Assembly (NCBI GenBank): GCA_004357415.1
Contig: SMVY01000167.1
Location: 1 to 11,695 of the forward strand
Direction of reading: 5' to 3'
From: Gemmatimonadota bacterium
Lineage (GTDB): Bacteria > Gemmatimonadota > Gemmatimonadetes > Gemmatimonadales > GWC2-71-9
DNA length: 11,695 bases
Part shown: positions 5,520 to 11,695 of the stretch, one piece after another
Position numbering within the stretch: position 1 is the first letter of the stretch
Layout of the letters: every line of letters begins with the position of its first letter
Program-made: the position numbers and the translations under genes
Notes under the pieces: generated by a model
Databases searched by the model: none
What the model saw: only the letters and a program-made list of their open reading frames with translations
What the model was told of the DNA's origin: nothing

Positions 5520-8354
5520 CTAGTAGTCGAAGCCGAACCACACCTGAAGATAGCTACCCTCCCACCAATTGGGAGAGAGGCCATAGGCGGCAAAACCGGA
5601 CCCGAACCGGTAGCCGACATCCATCCGCACCACGGCGAAGGGCCAGAGCCCCCAGCGCAGCCCGGCGCCGGCGCTGCCGAGGACGCCGCGCCCGGTCACG
5701 TTGGGGATGGTGGCCTGCCCCAGGTCGAAGGTGAGGGCGCCCTGGAGCGCGGGGAAGCGGAGCGCTCCGGCCGGGGTGCCGAAGGTCAGGTACCTGAGGA
5801 AGGGGAAGCGGAGTTCGTTGTTGATCATCCACGCCTTGGTGCCGGTGACCTCGCCGAAGAGCGGGAACCCGCGGATGGCGTGGGTGCCGCCGATGTTGAT
5901 GCGCGTGGGCCGGTCGCCACCGCTATACCAACCGATCACCCGCAGCGCGTAGGCCGTGTTGGCGGCGATCCGGAAGTAACGCCGCCAATCGACCGTGAGG
6001 AGGAAGCTGTCGAATCGGGCATTGGTGAAGTCCTTGGAGACGCCCGCGGTAATGCTGAACCGGCCGCCGTCGATGGGACCGACCGGGGTCCACAACGAGT
6101 TGTCGCGTATGAAGCTGACGAAATTGGAGACGATGATGCCGGTGCGCCGCGGGTCGCGCGGTGCCAGAATGAAATCGAAGCGATCGGAGTACGCCACCTG
6201 GAGCTGCGCCTCGATCCGGTTGAATCGGTTCAGGGGATAGCTCAACAGCCCCACGCCACCGATTGCCTTTTCGATGTACGAGGCAGACCGGCTGCCGGCT
6301 TCGAACGCGGTCCCGTTGGTGCGAAACACGCCCAAGCCCCAGTTCACCCTCCGCCTTCGGTTGATGTAGTAGGCCGAAATGTTGATGTTGTCGAAAATGT
6401 CCGAAAAGGTGGGGCCCGAGTACGTGGATATCGACCCAACGATGACATCGTCGTTGAGCAAGTCGCTGAACACGATCGCCGCTCCCTGGGCCGCCCCGAA
6501 ACCGGGGATGGCGACCGCCTCGGCGGCAGCGATGTCGACCGTCATCCTCCTCTCGTAGGGCTCACTCTTCAGGGCCATAGCTTCAGTCTCGTCGCTGGTG
6601 GGCCACTGCCACCGACTGTGTTCCTCCAACATGGTCGGCGGGGCGAAGGTGAACTGTTCCGCTTCCGCGTCGGGCGGCAGGAAGTAGACGTTAAGCGATT
6701 GTCGATGGTAGCCCGACACCACCAGTCCGTCCTTCTCCGGCACGTACGACGGGGCGAACGCGCCGGTCCAGGCGGAGGTCTCGCGGCGTCCGGCACCGAA
6801 CTCGTCGATGGAGAACACGTTGAGAATCCCGTCGCGGTCCGACGCGAAGTACACTCTCCCGCTCCCGGCCCATACCGGTGTTTCGTCGACCCACATCCCG
6901 TAGGTGATCTGGCGGATGTGCTTGGTTGCCAAATCCATGACGAAGAGGTTCTTGGCGCCGTCGAGGCCCCCGGCCGTGCGGTCGGACGCCCACACCAACC
7001 GGGTCCCGTCGGGGCTGGGCGTCGGGTCGAGATCCTGGTACCGGTCTTGGGTCAGCCGGTCGACCCGTCCGTCGGGTAACCAGACCCGGTAGAGGTCCGA
7101 GATGCCGGCGTCCGACAGTCCGCTGAAGAAAATGCTCAGGCCATCGGGGGCCCATTTGGGTGAGAGGATCGAGGTGATGTCGGGAAACTGGTAGCGCCCG
7201 GCCAGGTTGCCCTCGACCAGGTTCCAAATTACCAGGGCATCCCGTTCGTGCCGCTGCGACGAGAACAGGAGGTATCCCTCACGGCTGGCGTCCAGGCGTG
7301 AGGAGAACGGGTGGAACGATTCATAGTCTTCCGAGCGCCCTCCGGTAATGATCTTCCCGCGCCTTCCCGTGCGCAGATTTTCCAGGTAGATGGAGATGTA
7401 TCCGTTGCCGGGAGCCAAGTAGACCACCTCGCCGCCATCCTTGGCGCTCCCCGCCACGTAGGTGGCGTTGATGGCCCGGTCGGCCACCTTGGTGCCGGCC
7501 ACGGACAACGGCATGCGCTCCTCGATGGCGTTGCTGTAATAGCGCATCATGGCGAAGCGGAACTCTTCGCTCAGTTGATCGAGCGTCTTGCCGTAGATGC
7601 CGAAGATGGCTTCCTCGAAGGTGGCGTAGCGCCACATCTCCCGATAAAACACGGCCACACGCCAGTCCCCGTACTCCTTGGCCAGCCACCGGTGTATCCG
7701 GCCACCGAGGGGATATTCCAGCCCGCCGCGCACGAAGGACAGTTGTTCGAGCGACGGCATCTTCCCAGTCAACACCAGGTCGCGAATGACCATCTCGTCG
7801 CGGGCGTTCTCCCCAAAGGACCACCACTCGGCCAAACCTTCACTCCACCACAAGGGGATGAACGGGCGACTGAGACGGGGTGCCCGATTGTACGCCTGCG
7901 CCGAGATTCCCATCTGGAACACGTGCACCATCTCGTGACGCAGCGTGGCGAAGAACTCGTACAGGTTGCCCCGGAAGGGCATGGAGATCCGGTGTTTCAG
8001 GAAGTCCGTGGCGCCGAGGATGCCTTCGGGCGGTACGAACGGGAGGATGTTGGTCTGGCTGAAGTCGACGTGTGAAGCATAGACGATGAGGGGGATTCGG
8101 GTGGATACCTCATGCCCGAATCGCAGCTTCAAGGTGTCGTAACTTGCTTCCGCATATTCCAGCGCCACCCCGGCGATGTGCTCTTCCTCAGGGTAGTAAT
8201 ACAGGTCGACGTGGGGACCGTGGATGACCTGCCAGTCGAATCCGCGATACTGGATCTTGTTCTGGCCGAAGCTGAAGAACTGGGCCGCGGCGGGTGGCGC
8301 TGCCAGGGAGCCCACCACCAGGAATCCGGCCACGACGAGCCAGCGGCGCATCAT
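5520..8354 (-). CDS. Exported MA-type metalloprotease / TolB-like propeller / Omp85 barrel fusion protein
   Basis: A 944-aa protein. The frame extends upstream to 8585, but the ATG at 8354-8352 overlaps the previous stop as ATGA and begins a clean signal peptide (MMRRWLVVAGFLVVGSLA, cleavage near AAA-Q25). Region 1, about 30-285, is a peptidase MA-like zinc protease: HEMVH at 140-144 is the HExxH site, and WWSEGLAEW (169-177) supplies the likely third ligand, Glu172. Region 2, about 295-560, has TolB/PD40-type propeller blades: LSPKWAPDGLSIFFSG, PTPSPDGTRLVWASDR and ETPVWAGSGRVYFASDRDG. Region 3, about 625-944, is an Omp85-type (bacterial surface antigen) barrel with IRGF at 827-830, the loop-6 motif, then ELRFPFL, and a C-terminal aromatic end, WFGFDY. 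POTRA domains, normal in BamA or TamA, are absent. It is expected in the outer membrane with regions 1 and 2 in the periplasm. Whether it processes, secretes or inserts a substrate is unknown. Confidence 0.9.
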   Translation of the reverse strand: MMRRWLVVAGFLVVGSLAAPPAAAQFFSFGQNKIQYRGFDWQVIHGPHVDLYYYPEEEHIAGVALEYAEASYDTLKLRFGHEVSTRIPLIVYASHVDFSQTNILPFVPPEGILGATDFLKHRISMPFRGNLYEFFATLRHEMVHVFQMGISAQAYNRAPRLSRPFIPLWWSEGLAEWWSFGENARDEMVIRDLVLTGKMPSLEQLSFVRGGLEYPLGGRIHRWLAKEYGDWRVAVFYREMWRYATFEEAIFGIYGKTLDQLSEEFRFAMMRYYSNAIEERMPLSVAGTKVADRAINATYVAGSAKDGGEVVYLAPGNGYISIYLENLRTGRRGKIITGGRSEDYESFHPFSSRLDASREGYLLFSSQRHERDALVIWNLVEGNLAGRYQFPDITSILSPKWAPDGLSIFFSGLSDAGISDLYRVWLPDGRVDRLTQDRYQDLDPTPSPDGTRLVWASDRTAGGLDGAKNLFVMDLATKHIRQITYGMWVDETPVWAGSGRVYFASDRDGILNVFSIDEFGAGRRETSAWTGAFAPSYVPEKDGLVVSGYHRQSLNVYFLPPDAEAEQFTFAPPTMLEEHSRWQWPTSDETEAMALKSEPYERRMTVDIAAAEAVAIPGFGAAQGAAIVFSDLLNDDVIVGSISTYSGPTFSDIFDNINISAYYINRRRRVNWGLGVFRTNGTAFEAGSRSASYIEKAIGGVGLLSYPLNRFNRIEAQLQVAYSDRFDFILAPRDPRRTGIIVSNFVSFIRDNSLWTPVGPIDGGRFSITAGVSKDFTNARFDSFLLTVDWRRYFRIAANTAYALRVIGWYSGGDRPTRINIGGTHAIRGFPLFGEVTGTKAWMINNELRFPFLRYLTFGTPAGALRFPALQGALTFDLGQATIPNVTGRGVLGSAGAGLRWGLWPFAVVRMDVGYRFGSGFAAYGLSPNWWEGSYLQVWFGFDY

Positions 8355-10387
8355 CGACGGATGGTGCGGATCCGGTCTCCCTGCGTCAGGCGTGTCAGCC
8401 CCGGGCTGGCGCCGACGACCCGGCCGAACACCGTGTAGGCGCCGTCGAGTCTGGGTTGCGGACTTAGGGTAAGGAACCATTGGCTGGACCCGGAATCCGG
8501 TCCCGAGAGCGCCATTCCCACATAGCGGCTCCGGTATCGCCGTCGATTGAGTTCGTCTCGAACTGCCCCTGGGGCTACACCCCACCCATCACCCCGGGGA
8601 TCCCCCGTTTGCAAAACAAAATCAGGCACCACACGATGCCAGCGCATACCGTCGAAGAACCGACGGTCCACCAGGCTCAGGAACCGTTGCACCGTCAGCG
8701 GGGCGTCGGGCCCGAACAATTCGATCTCGAGGGTACCGGCGCGCTCCGTTTCGACGAAGACGTGCGGATAGGCCTCACCTAGGTTGACGAGGAAACGCTC
8801 CGCAACTGCACGGTAGTCCTGAAGGGAGAGTTGCGTTTCAATGGGATACGCCGGTCCCCAGCGCTCCAGGGCCAAGGGCCAGTTCCTTTCCGCCCAGCTG
8901 CGGACGAGGTAATTGCTCGGCCGTGGGGTGGTGGCGAGAAACCTCAACAGAACCTTTGATTCTCCCTCCGCGCTGGCGTCGGCGATCATCAGAAGCGCGT
9001 CCAGGGCGGCCCAGGCGGCGTCGGGCATGGCGTCGCTCTGAGCCTGCTGGAACATGGCTCCCAGTGCCGAGACATCGTTGGGGTCGGCCACGGAGCCGAG
9101 CACGCCGGCAGCGGCCACTCTTACGACCGGATCCGGATTGGAAATGAGGCGCCGGGCCTCGCGGATCAGGTCATTGGTGGGATCCGGAACCTGACGGCTC
9201 CAGGCACCAAGCGCTGCGGCCACTACCCGTGAATCCGGATCGGTCAAGAAAGCGGGTTTGTCGGGGTGTGGCCCGGGGAGCACCCGTCCCCACCCGTCTG
9301 CCGCCACTGCGCGCAAACGCCAATCGCCGCTCTCTCCCCAGGTGGCCGCCACCGCGGTGAACGCCGCACTGTCGCTACGTGAGAGCCCCAGTAAGGCCTC
9401 CCGTTTCAGGGCGAAGAAGTCTCCACCACTGGTGAAGACACGGGTGAGTTCGGTGACCGCCAGCGGACCTCCGGCCCGGCCGAGTGCCTGTGCGGCCTGC
9501 ACCCTGACGTTGAGGACCGGATCGTCGAGGCCAACCGCGATGGCCGGTCCCGTTTCAGGGTGGCGGAAGGTTGCCAGAGCCCGCAGCGCGTTGATCCGCA
9601 CCCGGCCGTCGGGATCATTGACGGCGTTGGCCAGGAGATCCATGCACGTTTCGGCGTCGAGGCCTGAACGCGCGGCGTACCGTTTGGTCAGCCTCCCGGC
9701 CGCCGCCGCCCGGACCGTGGGCGACTTGTCGGCCAGCGCCCTGAGAAACAGTTGGCCCGCTTCCGGGGCTTGCAGCCGGGAGAGGCTGACCACCGAGCGC
9801 CAACGCCAGTCTTCCTTGTCGTGATCCACGTAGTTCAGCAGAGCGCTCACCGGTGCCTCGTCGCGGAGCCGCCAAGCGTCGATCAAGGCCTGTGCCACGA
9901 GGGGGTCCGGGTTCTCCAGCGCGGCCAGGGAGGTTCCGTCCAGGAGCGAGGCGATGAACGCGGCCGCCTCGGGGCCGCCTATCTTGGCAAGGGCCGCCAC
10001 GCCCTCGACGGCGGGATCCTGGCTGATCGCCGGGACGGCGCGCAGCCGCTCGAGGATGGGCCTGACGGCGAGCGTGTCCTCCAGCAGGCCCAAGGCGAAC
10101 ATGGCGGTGGTTTGGACCGAAGTATCCGGGTCGAGCAACACCGGGAACAGCAGTTCGGTCCCCCGCCAGTCCCCCACCCGGCCGATCGCCATGGCCGCCG
10201 TTCGGCGGACGAGCGGTTCGGGGTTCTTGAGACTGGTTGCCAACAACTCCGCGTCCCACCGACGGCTGTCCTCGGCGGCGAGGATCTGCGCCAGCTCCTC
10301 CACCCCCTGACTGACGACCAGCCGCGGGCTCATCTGGGCAATGGCAACAACGAGGATGATCGAGGCGCCCGTTCGGCGGTGGGACAT
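8351..10387 (-). CDS. Exported HEAT-repeat protein with C-terminal cyclophilin-type peptidyl-prolyl isomerase
   Basis: A 678-aa protein from ATG 10387-10385, with GGGAAG eight bases upstream. The N terminus (basic start, then GASIILVVAIAQM, cleavage near residue 27) looks like a Sec signal peptide, so the protein should be periplasmic. Residues about 50-500 hold roughly a dozen HEAT-type helical repeats, each opening with Asn/Asp-Pro-Asp/Glu and then VR.AAA.ALG, for example NPEPLVRRTAAMAIGRVG, DPDGRVRINALRALATF and NPDPVVRVAAAGVLGSV. Residues about 543-678 are a cyclophilin domain: WHRVVPDFVLQTGDP (583-597, with the catalytic Arg at 585), GSSQWFLTL (633-641) and LDGAYTVFGRV (648-658). Trp replaces the first Phe of SQFF and Tyr the usual His of LDGKHTVFG, so activity is likely but altered specificity is possible. 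It is translationally coupled to the barrel gene, which suggests that it assists folding of that protein or its clients (inference). Confidence 0.92.
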   Translation of the reverse strand: MSHRRTGASIILVVAIAQMSPRLVVSQGVEELAQILAAEDSRRWDAELLATSLKNPEPLVRRTAAMAIGRVGDWRGTELLFPVLLDPDTSVQTTAMFALGLLEDTLAVRPILERLRAVPAISQDPAVEGVAALAKIGGPEAAAFIASLLDGTSLAALENPDPLVAQALIDAWRLRDEAPVSALLNYVDHDKEDWRWRSVVSLSRLQAPEAGQLFLRALADKSPTVRAAAAGRLTKRYAARSGLDAETCMDLLANAVNDPDGRVRINALRALATFRHPETGPAIAVGLDDPVLNVRVQAAQALGRAGGPLAVTELTRVFTSGGDFFALKREALLGLSRSDSAAFTAVAATWGESGDWRLRAVAADGWGRVLPGPHPDKPAFLTDPDSRVVAAALGAWSRQVPDPTNDLIREARRLISNPDPVVRVAAAGVLGSVADPNDVSALGAMFQQAQSDAMPDAAWAALDALLMIADASAEGESKVLLRFLATTPRPSNYLVRSWAERNWPLALERWGPAYPIETQLSLQDYRAVAERFLVNLGEAYPHVFVETERAGTLEIELFGPDAPLTVQRFLSLVDRRFFDGMRWHRVVPDFVLQTGDPRGDGWGVAPGAVRDELNRRRYRSRYVGMALSGPDSGSSQWFLTLSPQPRLDGAYTVFGRVVGASPGLTRLTQGDRIRTIRR

Positions 10388-10402
10388 GACGAAGTCTTCC
10401 CG

Positions 10403-10873
10403 CTAGAGACGGACTGGAGCCGCGGTAGGTACCAGGAGCCGCCGCACGTCAGCCGGCATGGCGGTTAGGGCAAATCCGGAATCGAGGCTCAGCATGACCG
10501 TGGTGGCCGTGGCGAGCAGCCGGTCGGTTTCATAGTGCTCGATGGCGTAGCCGAAGGTCACCCGGCGGGAAGCCGCCTCGTGGACCCAGCACCGGATCGT
10601 GAGGAGGTCGTCGTATCTGGCCGGCTGGCGGTACCGAATGGAGACTTCGCTCACCGCCAGACGATAGCCCCGCTCCTCGAATTCCCGGTAGCTCATCCCC
10701 TGTTCACGGAGGTACTCGGTGCGGGCCATGTCGAGCCACACCAGGTACCTGGCATGATACACCACCCCCATCTGATCCACTTCGGAGTAGTTGACCCGGT
10801 GGCGGATGCGGCAGATCAGCCCTTGTACGGGGCTGTCGGGCGACCGGGGTGAGGCCGATGCCGGAAGGGGCAC
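10403..10873 (-). CDS. YbgC/FadM-like hotdog acyl-CoA thioesterase
   Basis: Promoter-proximal gene of the operon, 156 aa. It starts at GTG 10873-10871, preceded by AGGAG with seven bases of spacing, the best ribosome-binding site in the window. The family (4-hydroxybenzoyl-CoA thioesterase type hotdog) hydrolyses acyl-CoA or acyl-ACP thioesters. The core motif is VNYSEVDQMGVVYHARYLVWLDMAR: the catalytic Asp is D33 and the following VVYHARYL is typical of YbgC, as is ARTEYLREQG after it. A second signature, VSEVSIRYRQPARYDD, covers the central strands. The first 18 residues are Pro/Ser-rich and look like a non-conserved tail rather than a signal peptide. YbgC homologues often sit with tol-pal genes; here the neighbours are other envelope genes. 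Fifteen bases separate its TAG from the next ATG. Substrate chain length cannot be read from the sequence. Confidence 0.87.
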   Translation of the reverse strand: MPLPASASPRSPDSPVQGLICRIRHRVNYSEVDQMGVVYHARYLVWLDMARTEYLREQGMSYREFEERGYRLAVSEVSIRYRQPARYDDLLTIRCWVHEAASRRVTFGYAIEHYETDRLLATATTVMLSLDSGFALTAMPADVRRLLVPTAAPVRL

Positions 10874-10924
10874 GGTATGGCTCCTGGGTCGAGTTCAGCG
10901 GGACGCGCCGGTCCCCGACACGCC

Positions 10925-10938
10925 GGGCCGCAAGGCCC
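10925..10938. repeat. Perfect 5-bp inverted repeat with GCAA tetraloop
   Basis: GGGCC-GCAA-GGCCC. On the plus strand the loop is GCAA, a stable GNRA-type tetraloop; on the minus strand it reads TTGC. No T-run follows on either strand, so it is not a standard terminator. It may be a leader-RNA structure or a binding site. Confidence 0.5.
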
Positions 10939-10943
10939 AAACA

Positions 10944-10960
10944 GGCCGGCCTTACCGGCC
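10944..10960. repeat. Perfect 6-bp inverted repeat
   Basis: GGCCGG-CCTTA-CCGGCC, five bases downstream of the first hairpin. The stem is fully G/C and the two elements are nearly adjacent, which is more than expected from chance composition in so short a gap. No T-run follows on either strand. Confidence 0.5.
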
Positions 10961-11017
10961 CGACCCGGATGAGAAAGTTTCACCCGTCAACCCCGGAAAG
11001 TCAAACGACACAACCGC

Positions 11018-11054
11018 TTGCACCGACGGGTCCAGCACCGGTATCTTCGGCCCC
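11018..11054 (+). promoter_or_regulatory. Candidate promoter giving a leaderless lpxH-like transcript
   Basis: TTGCAC (11018-11023) and TATCTT (11042-11047) are separated by 18 bp. The GTG start follows the -10 hexamer after seven bases, so initiation would fall on or beside the start codon. There is no Shine-Dalgarno sequence before this GTG, which fits. The hexamers match consensus only in part (3 of 6 and 4 of 6), so this remains a suggestion. Confidence 0.25.
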
Positions 11055-11695
11055 GTGTCAGGCAATCAGCTCCTCATCGTAGCCGACGCCCACCTGGGCA
11101 TCACCCCACCAGCCGTGGAGGAGGCGCTGCTGGAGTTCCTCCACCAGGCGCCGACCCTGGGCGACTCCCTCCTGGTGAACGGCGATCTCTTCGATTTCTG
11201 GTTTTCTTACCGGCGGGTAATCCCCCGGGAAGGGTTCACCGTGGCGGCCGCCCTGGCCCGGTTGCGCAAACGCATGCCGGTCGTCATGATCGGCGGCAAT
11301 CACGACCGCTGGGGCGATGATTTCTGGCAAAAGGACCTGGCAATCGAGTTCGCGCCGCTGGAAACGACCGTGACCGTCGGTGGCCGCCGGATCCTGGCCG
11401 TTCACGGGGACGGTCTCACCGAAGAGCACTGGTCGGCGCGGCTCATGCACCGCATTACCCGCCACCCCGCCACCGTCGCCACTTGGCGCGCGCTCCACCC
11501 GGACCTCGGCTTTTGGATCGTCGACAAGATGAGCCGGTTCCTGGGGAGCACATCCCGGGACCCGGCGGTGCTCCAGCGTGCGTCAACCCGGCAACGGGCA
11601 TGGGCCGCTCGCCGGCTGCAGGACGATCCCGCCCTCGGCGGCATCGTCATGGGCCACACCCACCGTCCGGTCATCGAGGAGATTTTTCCGGGGCG
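11055..11695 (+). CDS. LpxH-like metallophosphoesterase, 3' end outside window
   Basis: Plus-strand frame open from GTG 11055 to the window end, 213 codons visible. It belongs to the calcineurin-like phosphoesterase superfamily and has all the metal-site motifs: DAH (11-13), GDLFD (43-47), GNHD (81-84), HGD (117-119) and GHTHRP (200-205). The arrangement, with the HGD motif followed by ARLMHRITRHP and then a helical stretch, matches UDP-2,3-diacylglucosamine pyrophosphatases, which release UMP from UDP-diacyl-GlcN in lipid A synthesis on the cytoplasmic face of the inner membrane. Classical LpxH has GNRD where this has GNHD, so it could be a related LpxH-like enzyme of another substrate range. 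No other start codon lies in frame just upstream, and no ribosome site is visible. It is divergent from the operon that holds lptE and rfaE2, in keeping with LPS work. Confidence 0.72.
   Translation, partial: MSGNQLLIVADAHLGITPPAVEEALLEFLHQAPTLGDSLLVNGDLFDFWFSYRRVIPREGFTVAAALARLRKRMPVVMIGGNHDRWGDDFWQKDLAIEFAPLETTVTVGGRRILAVHGDGLTEEHWSARLMHRITRHPATVATWRALHPDLGFWIVDKMSRFLGSTSRDPAVLQRASTRQRAWAARRLQDDPALGGIVMGHTHRPVIEEIFPG

Larger units (their letters stand above)
10874..11054. other. Divergent intergenic region with two GC-rich hairpins
   Basis: A 181-bp region between the ten-gene minus operon and the plus-strand phosphoesterase, so it should hold promoters for both. On the minus strand the closest sigma-70-type -35 boxes are TTGACT (11004-10999) and TTGACG (10990-10985), but neither has a convincing -10 at 16-18 bp. 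Two perfect inverted repeats (listed separately) would fall in the minus-strand leader if transcription begins near 10970. No protein-coding frame in the region has a start and a ribosome site. Confidence 0.6.

Noticed and set aside
5880..7079. Long plus-strand open frame (399 codons) opposite the barrel gene
   Set aside because: Antisense shadow of a high-GC coding sequence: low-complexity Gly/Arg/Val/Pro composition, no ribosome site, and the minus-strand protein has clear domains over the whole stretch.
8355..8585. N-terminal extension of the protease-barrel protein
   Set aside because: It overlaps the end of the cyclophilin domain, and the internal ATG begins a proper signal peptide with an ATGA overlap.
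10925..10960. Rho-independent terminator
   Set aside because: Stems are strong but no T-rich tract follows on either strand, and no gene ends nearby in either direction.

Overview
The window is GC-rich (about two thirds G+C by eye) and is packed with co-directional genes of a diderm, LPS-producing bacterium. The set includes an LptE-type lipoprotein ending in GAQSQW, a heptose nucleotidyltransferase domain, an Omp85-type barrel fused to a protease and a TolB-like propeller, and GTG starts with stop/start overlaps. From memory of such genomes this best fits Gemmatimonadota or a close relative. That is inference; no rRNA or other phylogenetic marker is present.

Layout. (1) 1-390, plus strand: the 3' end of an HD-GYP gene for cyclic-di-GMP turnover, cut by the window edge. 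(2) 480-10873, minus strand: ten genes with small gaps or overlaps, most simply one long operon. In transcription order: a YbgC-like hotdog thioesterase; an exported HEAT-repeat plus cyclophilin protein; a 944-residue exported MA-type metalloprotease / TolB-like propeller / Omp85 barrel protein; a lipoprotein with a possible LolB-like fold; LptE; a small one-helix membrane protein; a stand-alone RfaE2/HldE C-terminal domain; RNase PH; RdgB (XTP/dITP pyrophosphatase); and a 530-residue protein with a GNAT-like patch. (3) 10874-11054: a 181-bp divergent intergenic region holding two perfect GC-rich hairpins and a possible promoter. (4) 11055-11695, plus strand: the 5' part of an LpxH-like metallophosphoesterase, cut by the window end.

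How it works together. The promoter-proximal half looks dedicated to building the cell envelope: an exported prolyl isomerase on a HEAT scaffold, translationally coupled by an ATGA overlap to a barrel protein, then two lipoproteins including LptE, a small membrane protein and a heptose-activation enzyme for the LPS core. The divergent LpxH-like gene would add a lipid A step. The distal half is housekeeping (tRNA 3' trimming and nucleotide-pool sanitation) plus one uncharacterised protein.

The most unusual items are the protease-propeller-barrel fusion, its coupled HEAT-cyclophilin partner, and the start of lptE. The lptE signal peptide overlaps the previous gene and has no ATG, GTG or TTG close to it. 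No tRNA, rRNA, CRISPR array, insertion sequence or clear rho-independent terminator was seen.
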